A stretch of 64,000 nucleotides of DNA from Niallia sp. XMNu-256. GTDB lineage: Bacteria; Bacillota; Bacilli; Bacillales; Cytobacillaceae. Below, in pieces: positions 1 through 7,672 of the stretch; within the stretch, counting starts at the first letter, position 1, and each line of letters begins with the position of its first letter. The DNA lies in assembly GCF_036670015.1 (NCBI RefSeq), contig NZ_CP137636.1, forward strand, positions 2,272,501 to 2,336,500, written 5' to 3'. A model generated the notes under the pieces. The model did not search any database and was not told the origin of the DNA. It saw only the letters and a list, made by a program, of their open reading frames with translations. Both the position numbers and the translations under genes were made by a program.

Positions 1-864
1 GTTCACTTGATTCTTGCCTTTTTTGGAAACACCAATTCCCATAATTGCCGTACTTGTGACTTGAGTAAGTGGGACGGGTATTCCAAAGATCGAAGCTAAT
101 ATTACGAGAGTTGCTCCTATGGATGAAATCGTTCCCCCTTCAAGTAAGGTAAATCTAGTAATTTTCTTTGCGTTAGTCTGCAAAACTCGACCACCAAGAA
201 ATAACACACCTGCTGCAATAAAAATTCCGCCTACTATAGTTCCTGTTGTCATTGAAACCAAATTGGCACCAACTAAAGGACCTATGGCATTTCCAACATT
301 ATTCATTCCTGCTGAAAAAGCTTCCAAGAATCCTACGATGATGACAAACACGGCTAAGATCCGTTGTGCTTTTTTCTCTTTTAATTGTGGATATTTCTTA
401 TTCACAATCGCAATGATTTTCCCGAAAATAAAGGCTAAAGTAAAACCAACTACTGGAACAATGACCCAAAAAGAAACAATGACTAAAATATTATTAACAA
501 ACAATGCTTGCTCGGCAATTCCAACCCCAACGACTGCACCTACAGTAATCTCACTCGTTGACAATGGAATACCTAACAAATTGGCAATAAACAAGGAAAT
601 CGCTGCTGATACTAAAATAATCAATACTACTTTTGCGGTTAACAGGGCTTGGGGGATAATTCCCGTTCCTATTGTTTTGGCGACTTCACTTCCACCAATA
701 ACAGCTCCTAAAAGGATAGCAATCGCACATAAAAGTAAAGCCTTTTTTCTACTTTGAATCGCACCTGAACCATAGGCAACACTCATCGCCGCAGCTGCAC
801 CACTGGCACCTATGTTCATTGCGAAAAAGAGTGCTACAATTCCTGCTATATACGTTATGATCAT
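1..864 (-). CDS. cysP: CysP-type sulfate permease (PiT family), partial
   Basis: The first 288 residues of an integral membrane anion permease of the PiT family are visible; the frame is open to base 1, so the C-terminus lies outside the window. The ATG at 862-864 follows an AAGGAA ribosome binding site. Hydrophobic segments alternate with the PiT-like motifs MNIGASGAAAAM near the N-terminus and GMNNVGNAIGPL further on. Phosphate carriers usually have GANDVANA at the first site; the variant seen here and the position 21 bases after cysH match Bacillus CysP (YlnA), the sulfate uptake protein of the cysH operon. It therefore probably feeds sulfate into the assimilation pathway. Assignment to PiT is firm; sulfate rather than phosphate is inferred from context and the motif variant. 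Confidence 0.85.
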   Translation of the reverse strand, partial: MIITYIAGIVALFFAMNIGASGAAAAMSVAYGSGAIQSRKKALLLCAIAILLGAVIGGSEVAKTIGTGIIPQALLTAKVVLIILVSAAISLFIANLLGIPLSTSEITVGAVVGVGIAEQALFVNNILVIVSFWVIVPVVGFTLAFIFGKIIAIVNKKYPQLKEKKAQRILAVFVIIVGFLEAFSAGMNNVGNAIGPLVGANLVSMTTGTIVGGIFIAAGVLFLGGRVLQTNAKKITRFTLLEGGTISSIGATLVILASIFGIPVPLTQVTSTAIMGIGVSKKGKNQVN

Positions 865-885
865 AGTTTATTCCTTCTTATCCTT

Positions 886-1599
886 TTATTGGTGTAGCCC
901 ACATTCTGTCTTTGCCTGCCCTGTCCACCTTCCTGAGCGTAAATCACCAGGATTAATTGCAGGTGCTGTACAAGGCTGGCAACCAATACTTGGATAACCT
1001 TTATCATGTAATACATTGTAATCAAGACCATTTTTGTGTTGGTAGCGCCAAACATCCTTCCATGTCCAATGGATGAGGGGACAAACTTTTACTGATTTAA
1101 ATTTATGATCAGGATTCAGAAATTGCGTATGTTTTCTAGTTTCTGATTGTTCTCTTCTTAATCCAGATATCCACGCAGTTGCCCCTGATAGCACTTCGTT
1201 TAACGGAAGCACTTTACGGATTTCACAGCATTTATTTGGATTGTTTTTCCATAACTCATCTCCATGCTGTTCTGCCTGTTCTGCAAGTGTTAAACTAGGT
1301 TTCTTTAACTCTATTTGTAAAGATGGATAACGAGCTTTCACTTTATCAATTAATTCATAAGTTTCTTTAAAGTGAAGGTCCGTATCTAGAAAAACGATCT
1401 TAGCTTTGTTATTTACTTGTGCAATTAAGTCGATTAAGATAATCCCTTCTATTCCGAAACTACAAGCGTATACTAGCTTATCGCCGTAGTGTGAGTATGC
1501 CCATTTTAGAACTTGAAGTGCACCCTTTGTCTCATCGTCATAGGAAAACTCTTTAAGCGGAATTTCTTTAAATTTTTCATAGGTTAAGATCTCTGCCAT
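886..1599 (-). CDS. cysH: Phosphoadenylyl/adenylyl-sulfate reductase
   Basis: This 237-residue cytoplasmic enzyme reduces (P)APS to sulfite with thioredoxin in assimilatory sulfate reduction. The PAPS-reductase fold is recognisable: YACSFGIEG at 44-52 (PP-loop), LDTDLHF at 71-77 and SGLRREQS at 145-152. Cys124-Cys125 and the GCQPC pair (Cys207, Cys210) form the CC...CxxC set that binds a 4Fe-4S cluster in APS reductases and Bacillus CysH. The C-terminal ECGLHQ carries the catalytic Cys233. The start follows a GGAGG site. cysP follows after 21 bases, so the two are probably co-transcribed. I looked for an S-box motif upstream and saw none. Confidence 0.95.
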   Translation of the reverse strand: MAEILTYEKFKEIPLKEFSYDDETKGALQVLKWAYSHYGDKLVYACSFGIEGIILIDLIAQVNNKAKIVFLDTDLHFKETYELIDKVKARYPSLQIELKKPSLTLAEQAEQHGDELWKNNPNKCCEIRKVLPLNEVLSGATAWISGLRREQSETRKHTQFLNPDHKFKSVKVCPLIHWTWKDVWRYQHKNGLDYNVLHDKGYPSIGCQPCTAPAINPGDLRSGRWTGQAKTECGLHQ

Positions 1600-1705
1600 G
1601 CCTCTACCTCCACATTTCTGTAGTCTTCGTTCTTAAGGTAATCTTCTTATCAAATGATATGTTTTTTACTTGTACATGGTTCAAAACTGCTTTTATTAAT
1701 ATAAA

Positions 1706-1754
1706 AGAGACAGTCTTAACCAATTTTTACAATCATTTGGTTAAAACTGCCTCT
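1706..1754 (-). terminator. Hairpin terminator between yezD-like gene and cysH
   Basis: An 18-bp stem (16 Watson-Crick matches) with a 13-base loop is followed on the minus strand by TTTTATATTAA. It lies after the yezD-like stop and before cysH, so it ends or attenuates transcription between them. Confidence 0.65.
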
Positions 1755-1781
1755 AGTTTCTCTAGTCAGCAATTTATTAAG

Positions 1782-1925
1782 TTATTTAAGTCTTACCTTT
1801 TCAACTTTTTCTAACTGAATTACTTTTCCATCCTGTACAACAAGTGTAATTGAACCATACTTCATATCTTCCAGCATTTGTTTTAGTTGCGTAAAGATGG
1901 CTTCATTTTGATTCTTTTCTCCCAC
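1782..1925 (-). CDS. YezD family small protein (DUF2292)
   Basis: A 47-residue protein of the YezD/DUF2292 family. The core MKYGSITLVVQDGKVIQLEK and the terminal VEKVRLK are typical. I chose the GTG at 1923-1925 because a GGGGGGAG ribosome binding site lies six bases upstream; the longer frame upstream has no such site. Small proteins of this family recur beside sulfate assimilation genes in Bacilli, as here beside cysH and cysP, which suggests a role or regulation linked to sulfur supply; the biochemical function is unknown. A perfect 8-bp hairpin sits directly upstream of the ribosome binding site. Confidence 0.8.
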   Translation of the reverse strand: MGEKNQNEAIFTQLKQMLEDMKYGSITLVVQDGKVIQLEKVEKVRLK

Positions 1926-1944
1926 AGTTCTCCCCCCTCGTAAT

Positions 1945-1984
1945 AAGTGGAAATTAGAATAACAGGCAATAATAAATTCCACTT
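1945..1984 (-). promoter_or_regulatory. Leader hairpin before yezD-like gene
   Basis: AAGTGGAA at 1945-1952 and TTCCACTT at 1977-1984 are perfectly complementary. The loop is 24 bases and the hairpin ends a few bases before the ribosome binding site of the yezD-like gene. No known riboswitch class was recognised. Confidence 0.4.
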
Positions 1985-2287
1985 CGGAAAGGTTGCTTAA
2001 ACAATTCACCATCAAAATTTTTGAGTAGTGAATTGCTTTGCAAATAAATTATTAAAGATTCATAGTAAACTAACTATTTTATAAAATTTTACCACAAAAT
2101 TAATGTATGTCAATAAATTATATGTAATTACTCGGATTTAATTCCGTTAAATTGATTATATTATATGAATCTAAAATGAATCAAGCTCTTTTTGATTAAA
2201 ATAACACTTTTACCAAATAAGAGTCGTACAACCTCTTTATCATGAATAGAATGGATACAAGCATATATTTCATGATGAGGTGTAAAT

Positions 2288-2914
2288 ATGGCGGTTTTTA
2301 TTAGTTATATCTTTTTGGGGTTATCCTTAGCAGCTCCAATTGGGCCTGTTAACGCAGCACAGCTAGATCATGGGATCAAAAATGGATTTTTTCATTCTTG
2401 GATGGTAGGAGTAGGCGCCATGGTAGCGGACATGGTATATATGATGGCTGTCTATATGGGAATTGTTCATTTCTTGGAAATTCCAATCGTAAAATCATTT
2501 CTATGGCTGTTTGGTTTTTTTGTTTTAACTTATACAGGGATAGAATGTATGATGGGTGCGGGTAAAATTGATTCTCGTTCGAATACCAAGAAAAAAGAAC
2601 CGGTTTCAAAGTCTTTTTTCTCTGGCTTTATAATGTCATTATCTAATCCACTAACCATTCTTTTTTGGCTTGGAATCTTTGGTTCGGTTTTAGCTAAGGC
2701 AGCCGCTACATATAATACATCCCAATTAATTCTTTACAGCTCTGCCATTTTTACAGGAATAATCATATGGGATTTAACAATGGCCTTACTTGCAAGTACG
2801 TTCAGAAGATATTTAACCCCTAGATTGCTCGCTTGGATTTCAATTGCATCTGGTCTATCACTCGTCGGTTTTGGTCTTTATTTCGGTTATGAATCATTTA
2901 ATATTTTATTCTAA
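2288..2914 (+). CDS. LysE family amino acid exporter
   Basis: A 208-residue inner-membrane exporter of the LysE/RhtB family with about six hydrophobic segments. Family hallmarks are the N-terminal LAAPIGPVNAAQ motif (residues about 14-25), the FVLTYTGIECMMGAG region near 84-98 and the SLSNPLTILFWLGIF stretch near 117-131. The ATG follows GAGGTG at good spacing. Members export amino acids such as lysine, arginine or threonine; the substrate cannot be told from sequence. It reads away from the divergent sulfur genes and has no obvious operon partner. Confidence 0.88.
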   Translation: MAVFISYIFLGLSLAAPIGPVNAAQLDHGIKNGFFHSWMVGVGAMVADMVYMMAVYMGIVHFLEIPIVKSFLWLFGFFVLTYTGIECMMGAGKIDSRSNTKKKEPVSKSFFSGFIMSLSNPLTILFWLGIFGSVLAKAAATYNTSQLILYSSAIFTGIIIWDLTMALLASTFRRYLTPRLLAWISIASGLSLVGFGLYFGYESFNILF

Positions 2915-3008
2915 GTTTGAAATTTTTGAAAGTTCAAAATTATGTCATATGTATACATCATAATCTGGCTTGTTCGGGATTATAATAAAGATAAGAGGGA
3001 GGCAAACA

Positions 3009-3044
3009 TTGACCCCTTATTACAGGGAAAGAAGGTGCTCCTGA
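3009..3044 (+). promoter_or_regulatory. Candidate coupled leader peptide
   Basis: A TTG at 3009 follows a strong AGGGAGG site and opens an 11-codon frame (MTPYYRERRCS). Its TGA stop (3042-3044) overlaps the ATG of the next gene as TGATG. This is the classic geometry of translational coupling. The peptide shows no residue bias that would name an inducing signal. Confidence 0.4.
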
Positions 3045-3241
3045 TGTCTATGGCGCAATTCGATGACCTTTATGAGATTTGCTGCGGTCGGATGGAGGAA
3101 GAAGAAGTGTTGTTGAAAAGTTCTAAGCCTGAGGAAACTCCTGTAGTAGCTGAAGCTTCAGTCACAACGAAATGGTGGGAAGAAGCACTTAAAGAGATTG
3201 AACGAGAAAGCGAAAACGAGTACGAACTATACCCTATTTGA
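3044..3241 (+). CDS. Small acidic hypothetical protein
   Basis: A 65-residue acidic protein starting MSMAQFDDLYEICCGRM and ending in a Glu-rich helix before ELYPI; I do not recognise a family. The frame extends upstream to an ATG at 2942, but that start has no ribosome binding site. The ATG at 3044 has GAAGGTG upstream and overlaps the stop of a short leader frame with a strong Shine-Dalgarno. A good terminator follows the stop, supporting a real transcription unit. The product is probably cytoplasmic, since it has no signal or membrane segment; function is unknown. Confidence 0.45.
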   Translation: MSMAQFDDLYEICCGRMEEEEVLLKSSKPEETPVVAEASVTTKWWEEALKEIERESENEYELYPI

Positions 3242-3261
3242 AGTAATGACATGAATTACCC

Positions 3262-3295
3262 CCTCCTTTCATAAAGTGATGAAAGGAGGTTTTTT
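3262..3295 (+). terminator. Intrinsic terminator
   Basis: CCTCCTTTCAT and ATGAAAGGAGG form a perfect 11-bp stem with a six-base loop, followed by six T. It ends the small-gene transcript at 3241. Confidence 0.85.
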
Positions 3296-3303
3296 GTAAT
3301 AGA

Positions 3304-3618
3304 TTAAAACTCCGGCAGTTGATCTAAATTATTTTCCTTAATTCCATCAGGTTCACTGCGTAATATATCTCTGCCATATTTATGGAAAACGTCTATATGA
3401 GCAATGTTCCCAGCCTTGGCTTCGGTCAATGCTGTTAAGTAATCTAACTCACGACCCGATGCGGTTTTAAAGGCAATTAAGTCTCCGTCATCATTTTTTC
3501 TCACTGCTACGATCCTTTCTTTCCCATCCACTATACTGTCATTAGCCTCATTTATTGCATTTTGTTTTGATTGTTCTAGATAATCTTGATAGATTTGATT
3601 ATAATCTTTATTTTCCAT
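3304..3618 (-). CDS. DUF3892 domain protein
   Basis: A 104-residue protein whose second half matches the DUF3892 pattern: ERIVAVRKNDDGDLIAFKT, then YLTALTEAKAGNIAHIDVF and a LRSEPDG...NNLDQLPEF tail. DUF3892 proteins are small, soluble and of unknown role in Firmicutes. The ATG follows GGAGGTGG. It stands alone, between the terminator at 3262-3295 and the convergent end of the ABC operon. No enzymatic motif is visible. Confidence 0.75.
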   Translation of the reverse strand: MENKDYNQIYQDYLEQSKQNAINEANDSIVDGKERIVAVRKNDDGDLIAFKTASGRELDYLTALTEAKAGNIAHIDVFHKYGRDILRSEPDGIKENNLDQLPEF

Positions 3619-3672
3619 TTTAACACCACCTCCGAACGTACGTTAGTTTGTTCGGTTTAACAGGTTTTTATG

Positions 3673-4365
3673 CTACTTTTCTACATAATTCAGGAATACA
3701 TTCTCGTCACTCACAATTTTTACGTTTTCAGGAACTCTTAAATAAATCATTCCTTCTGAGCTAGATGATGAGTGTGACATAATGCTATTTTGATTTAATT
3801 GTCGAACAGGCAGGGATGGGCCTAAAATGGAAACATGAATATCATTGACAGGCACAAGGATTTTGAGGACATCTTTTTGTTTTTCTAGTTCCATGTTTTC
3901 TAGAACTTCAGAAAAGTCCATTTGATTAAACGTTATAGCCGATTGAAAGACAAACGCCTCAATTTTACCATTATTTTCTGGTATTTGTTCAATAAATACT
4001 GAGATGCCATGATCATTTAAAGGAGATAGGATTCGTAATGGTGCCTCTAGACGATGTTCGAAAGTTTGTTCTAAAACCAAAAATTTATCTTTAATGGAGT
4101 CGATTTCTCCGTTTTGTAAATGGGCATACAATTGATTTATGACCTCATCTTGGTCCTGTTGATCTCTTGTTCCCTTTACTATTGTACTGTCAGCCATAAA
4201 CGGAACTAAAGTTGTAGCAACAAGCAAAATGAGCAAATAGATCGCTAACAACCAATGTGTTACTTTGATCGTAATATATTTCTTTCCTAATTTATAAAAT
4301 AAATAACCAATAGTTACCAAAATAAAAATAATGAGGAATGGCACGGTGGATGTTAACATACTCAT
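3673..4365 (-). CDS. Membrane-anchored protein of the GntR/ABC operon
   Basis: A 230-residue protein with two hydrophobic segments in the first 60 residues (about 5-25 and 36-57) and a polar remainder probably outside the membrane. No named domain was recognised. It is the last gene of a four-gene operon (GntR regulator, ATPase, permease, this protein) and its ATG overlaps the stop of the permease gene by four bases, implying translational coupling. The layout resembles the ytr-type operons of Bacillus that respond to cell-wall stress. It may be an accessory part of the transporter; that role is inferred from position only. Confidence 0.6.
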   Translation of the reverse strand: MSMLTSTVPFLIIFILVTIGYLFYKLGKKYITIKVTHWLLAIYLLILLVATTLVPFMADSTIVKGTRDQQDQDEVINQLYAHLQNGEIDSIKDKFLVLEQTFEHRLEAPLRILSPLNDHGISVFIEQIPENNGKIEAFVFQSAITFNQMDFSEVLENMELEKQKDVLKILVPVNDIHVSILGPSLPVRQLNQNSIMSHSSSSSEGMIYLRVPENVKIVSDENVFLNYVEK

Positions 4366-5105
4366 TTTCGTACCTCCAGCCTATTCATAAGACTGACCGC
4401 CGGGATCAATAATAGAATGGTTGTTAAGACAGATTTGAGAAAAAACAAGATGAAATTTGATTCTCCAACATAGAATTGATATAACTTAACAAGAAATGGA
4501 TCGCTTTGCGTTAAAAACAAAAGACCAATGATTAAAATGGGAATGAGAACAGTAAAAATTTTATTAAGTTGAACGAGTGAACCAATGAAATAACCTAAAG
4601 CACTAAACATACATAGGTACAAAAAGGTTAAAGCGATGCCTCCAATAAGATCAAGACCATTCGTTTCCATATAATATAGTTGTGTATTGGAAAATAGATA
4701 CTTAATAAGGCTAATTACATTGCCCGATAAAATGGCTGTTAAGCTGCCTAATAAGTTCGCACACAACAAGAAAAGAATATTTGATAAACTACTGCTTAAT
4801 CGATTTGTAACAAAGGTAAAATCTTGTAAACGATTTGGCTTAGTGGTTATTGTGATTGCCGTAGTAAAGCTCCAAATCATTGTAAAAACAATAACAAGAT
4901 CCCCAGTAAAGTGTTGAATCTCGATCGAAGCTGCACCGAAAGATGACCACATCGTGGAAACTCCGCCAAACGAAAAGAGAATAGCAAGTAGTTGAACCCA
5001 AATTAGAGAGCTAAGAGAGTCAATATTGGCTTTAAGTTTAAACAAAAATTGTTTTCTAACTGTTTGAGCTAAACTAATCGTTGATAAAGACATCATCAAT
5101 TCCAC
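4362..5105 (-). CDS. ABC transporter permease subunit
   Basis: A 247-residue polytopic membrane protein with about six hydrophobic segments and no signal peptide. It follows the ATPase gene with an overlap of 32 bases and precedes the membrane-anchored partner with a four-base overlap. Together this makes a typical small ABC exporter of the GntR-controlled ytr/YhcF type. The sequence is not conserved enough to name a substrate; drug, peptide or cell-wall-related export is typical of such operons. An internal ATG shortly downstream of the listed start could shorten the overlap. Confidence 0.7.
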   Translation of the reverse strand: MELMMSLSTISLAQTVRKQFLFKLKANIDSLSSLIWVQLLAILFSFGGVSTMWSSFGAASIEIQHFTGDLVIVFTMIWSFTTAITITTKPNRLQDFTFVTNRLSSSLSNILFLLCANLLGSLTAILSGNVISLIKYLFSNTQLYYMETNGLDLIGGIALTFLYLCMFSALGYFIGSLVQLNKIFTVLIPILIIGLLFLTQSDPFLVKLYQFYVGESNFILFFLKSVLTTILLLIPAVSLMNRLEVRK

Positions 5106-5976
5106 CTTTCCCTTGATTAGTTAAGTAAATAAATAAATCGCTGCTTCTAATCGGTAATAGTTCAACTCCTGATAAATAGGCATCTTGTCGCTCTTCTTGC
5201 GTTAGATCATTTTGAAAGACCACATAGGTTGAATGATTGCCAATACTTTTTCTATATAAAATTTCTCGATTCTTTAATAAACGTTCGACCGACTTTTTAT
5301 GCCCTTTCATACCGATCCCCCACTCTTTCAGCTCAGATACAGGTAAATGAAAATAAGTTTTTCCATTTTCTAAAAGCAAGACATCCTCTAAAATATCCTC
5401 AATTTCATCGATATGATGGCTAGATAAGATAATCGTTCTTGGATGAGCCATATAGTCCTTTAATAAAACTCGATAAAAGTCTTTTCTAACCGCTTCATCC
5501 ATCCCTGTTGTTGGTTCATCAAAAATGGTAAGTGGACATCGAGAAGCGATACCAATAATCATATTAAACGTGCTTGTTTTCCCTTTTGAAAGCCGACTAT
5601 GGTAATCTGTGGGGTCAAAGGAAAAATAATCAAATAGCTTTTTAGCTAACACTTCGTCCCAATGAGGATAAAAACTTCCAGCGACATCTAAAATTTCACG
5701 AAGCTGTAGAGCAGGTGGAAACCCCATTTTATCATCCACAAATATCGAGTTAATTGAAACAGTTAAGCTATTAAATGGTTTTTCTGAAAAAACACTCATA
5801 TGTCCAGAAGTTTCTTTAATATAGCCTGATATTATTTTTAATAAAGTTGTTTTTCCTGCGCCATTTCTTCCGATTAAGCCGGTGATACTGTTTTCCTTGA
5901 TTGAAAAAGACAGCTTATTAAGAATCTTTTTGCGACCATATGTTTTAATTAAATCCTGACATTGAATGACGGTCAT
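5074..5976 (-). CDS. ABC transporter ATP-binding protein
   Basis: A 300-residue ATPase that powers the adjacent permease. Walker A is GRNGAGKTT at about 37-45. The region corresponding to the signature motif reads SRLSKGKTSTFN, a divergent form of LSGGQ. Walker B is LTIFDEPTTGMD, and the switch histidine is in LSSHHIDEIED. The roughly 90 residues after the nucleotide-binding domain are typical of YtrB-like exporter ATPases. The start overlaps the stop of the GntR gene by four bases. The degenerate signature motif is seen in several ytr-type ATPases and does not by itself mean loss of function. Confidence 0.85.
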   Translation of the reverse strand: MTVIQCQDLIKTYGRKKILNKLSFSIKENSITGLIGRNGAGKTTLLKIISGYIKETSGHMSVFSEKPFNSLTVSINSIFVDDKMGFPPALQLREILDVAGSFYPHWDEVLAKKLFDYFSFDPTDYHSRLSKGKTSTFNMIIGIASRCPLTIFDEPTTGMDEAVRKDFYRVLLKDYMAHPRTIILSSHHIDEIEDILEDVLLLENGKTYFHLPVSELKEWGIGMKGHKKSVERLLKNREILYRKSIGNHSTYVVFQNDLTQEERQDAYLSGVELLPIRSSDLFIYLTNQGKGGIDDVFIND

Positions 5977-6356
5977 TGCCCATCCTCCTCACCATAAACC
6001 TCATCAATCATTTGTATTAATTCATTTTTACTAATGTTTAATCGTTTCGCTTCTAATACGAGTTCAGATACTAAATGTCGTAGTGTTTGATTTTTCCGCT
6101 TGTTTAAGATCTGACCTTTTGCTCCTTTTTCCACAAACATACCGAGACCTCTTTTTTTATAAAGAATCTGATCATCAACTAATAGATTGATGCCTTTTGC
6201 AGCAGTTGCCGGATTAATCGTAAACATATCCGCTAATTGATATTGAGAATAAACCTTTTGTTCCTCAATTAAGTGACCATTCAGTATTTCCGATTCAATC
6301 CACTCGGCAATTTGCATGTAGATGGGCTTCATACTGTCAGAGTTTAGAATGGTCAT
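5973..6356 (-). CDS. GntR family (YtrA subfamily) regulator
   Basis: A 127-residue repressor with an N-terminal winged helix-turn-helix: KPIYMQIAEWIESEIL at 10-25 and YSQYQLADMFTINPATAAKG at 36-55. A short C-terminal tail replaces the usual large effector domain, as in the YtrA subfamily. I chose the ATG at 6354-6356, since the frame upstream contains the promoter and operator. The ribosome binding site GGGGG is close to this start. It begins the ABC operon and probably represses its own promoter through the palindrome at 6372-6397. Confidence 0.82.
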   Translation of the reverse strand: MTILNSDSMKPIYMQIAEWIESEILNGHLIEEQKVYSQYQLADMFTINPATAAKGINLLVDDQILYKKRGLGMFVEKGAKGQILNKRKNQTLRHLVSELVLEAKRLNISKNELIQMIDEVYGEEDGQ

Positions 6357-6371
6357 CGCCCCCTTTATATG

Positions 6372-6397
6372 TAGTGCATTACTGTTGTAACGTACTA
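6372..6397. promoter_or_regulatory. Palindromic operator of the GntR/ABC operon
   Basis: TAGTGCATTAC and GTAACGTACTA form an inverted repeat, 9 of 11 positions matching, around a four-base centre. It directly follows the -10 box, so a bound dimer would block transcription start. GntR dimers bind such sites; that this one is the target is inferred. Confidence 0.6.
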
Positions 6398-6399
6398 TA

Positions 6400-6428
6400 A
6401 TTTTATAATATATCCATGGATCCCACAA
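6400..6428 (-). promoter_or_regulatory. SigA-type promoter of the GntR/ABC operon
   Basis: Read on the minus strand: TTGTGG, 17 bases, TAAAAT, with the operator starting three bases later. Confidence 0.55.
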
Positions 6429-6525
6429 GAGATAAAGGGGAAAAAATTGGAGACTTCGACTCTTGATAACAATCGTTTAGTAGAAACTTTTTAATGGATT
6501 ATAATTACCGAAATTACTAGTTGAT

Positions 6526-6574
6526 ATCATGAAAGAGGGTCTTCATAACAAATATGAAGACCCTCTTTCATGAT
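6526..6574 (-). terminator. Long perfect hairpin after DUF1801 gene
   Basis: A perfect 21-bp stem with a seven-base loop. The stop codon of the DUF1801 gene lies inside the stem. A T-run is present only on the plus-strand side (GATTTTTGATT), so termination on the minus strand would be weak. Confidence 0.6.
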
Positions 6575-6996
6575 TTTTGATTAGGATATTTCTCTTTTAA
6601 AAAGCGAATAGATGCCTGAATTAATTTTTTCAATACATCGGTATCAATATCTGCTACTTTATTGATGTAAACACAGGCCTTACCGGTTGTATGCTTGCCG
6701 AACTCTTTTAACAGTTCTTCTCTCTCGGTTTCTCCAGTGGCAAAATATAAGCTGTGCTTAGCTTTACGCGGTGAAAACCCGACTAATGGAGCATCTCCTT
6801 CATGACCACTGTCGTACTTATAGTGATAAGACCCAAATCCAATAATACTTGTCCCCCACATTTTCGCCGGGTAACCAGTGGTTTCAACAAAGATATCTAA
6901 CAGTTTATAGGCATCCTCACGTTTTTTGGGGTTATCTACACTCTCAATAAATTCAATTACACTGTGATCGCTTTCCTTTGTTTTTAATTCGTACAT
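6568..6996 (-). CDS. DUF1801 domain protein
   Basis: A 142-residue cytoplasmic protein of the DUF1801 (YdhG-like) family. Characteristic elements are the N-terminal TKESDHSVIEFIESVDNPKK, the AKMWGTSIIGFGSYHYKYDS region (about 59-78) and the GFSPRKAKHSLYF strand. It closes with TGKACVYINKVADID, where the conserved glycine and lysine lie. DUF1801 proteins have an iron-chaperone-like (frataxin-like) fold, but the cellular role is unproven. The ATG follows GGGTAGGGAAGAG. It is a single-gene unit closed by the hairpin at 6526-6574. Confidence 0.85.
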   Translation of the reverse strand: MYELKTKESDHSVIEFIESVDNPKKREDAYKLLDIFVETTGYPAKMWGTSIIGFGSYHYKYDSGHEGDAPLVGFSPRKAKHSLYFATGETEREELLKEFGKHTTGKACVYINKVADIDTDVLKKLIQASIRFLKEKYPNQKS

Positions 6997-7080
6997 CTCT
7001 TCCCTACCCTTCTTGAACCACTCATTTCCTCATCATAGCATAATCGACTTAATTAAGAGAAGCGTGTACATAAAATGCAT

Positions 7081-7575
7081 CTATTTAAATGAAAGCTCGG
7101 TATTTTTCGTCACTTCTTTCCTCATATACCATTTATGATAACTTCTAGATATATAATATGTAAGCCAAACCGTAATATAACTCCAATACCAGGTCCACTT
7201 TTTATAACGAATAATATTTGTATATTTTAAAGCGATCATCTCGAAACCCGTAATAAACCAAGTATGAACAAAATAGTATAGAAATTTAACTACGAAGTTT
7301 CTTTTTTCTGGATAATATAAATTAAACAATACACAAAGAGCGAGATAGACGAGATATTCAAATGTAAAACTAGACGTGAGCGTACGTCTAAATGGATACG
7401 TAATTAGTTTCTTCTCGACAACTAGGACTTCAAGTAGAAAGGTAATCGTTTGTTTTAATAAAGAAATAATGTTTGCTTCACGAAATCGATTCCGTGGAAC
7501 ATAAAATAATAATAATAACGCTGAAACTGCTATTGCACCTCATTCCATTTTTATTCCTAACTGATTTTTTCTCAA
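7081..7575 (-). pseudogene. CBO0543-like membrane protein gene with in-frame TGA
   Basis: Reading from the TTG at 7573-7575 (AGGGGTGAT ribosome binding site) the frame is open to 7081 except for one TGA at 7540-7542, codon 12. Beyond it the protein is a plausible multi-pass membrane protein with the segments VSALLLLFYVPRNRFREANI, SFTFEYLVYLALC and FNLYYPEKRNF, which I associate with the CBO0543 family. No ATG, GTG or TTG lies between the TGA and residue 83, so a downstream restart would lose half the protein. A single TGG to TGA change would explain it, giving MEWGA. Sequencing error is possible; the family name is from memory of its features. Confidence 0.6.
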
Positions 7576-7626
7576 ATTATATCACCCCTATGTTGTATTT
7601 TTCTCTTACTAGATTGTTTTCTTTGT

Positions 7627-7667
7627 AAAAAAAGAAACACATGGAACAGTTTAAAATCCATGTGTTT
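7627..7667 (-). terminator. Terminator of amino acid permease gene
   Basis: AAACACATGGA and TCCATGTGTTT form a perfect 11-bp stem; on the minus strand it runs into a T-rich tract (complement of the A-run at 7627-7633). Confidence 0.85.
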
Positions 7668-7672
7668 AAAAT

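Noticed and set aside
119-757. Open frame on the plus strand over the first 750 bases
   Set aside because: It is antisense to the clear permease on the minus strand; the Pro/Thr/Ile-rich composition is typical of a shadow frame.
1600-1705. S-box (SAM riboswitch) before cysH
   Set aside because: None of the conserved S-box blocks is present in the 110-base leader.
7540-7542. Selenocysteine at the TGA of the CBO0543-like gene
   Set aside because: No hairpin of SECIS type lies 15-40 bases downstream, the protein is not a redox enzyme, and Trp fits the position.
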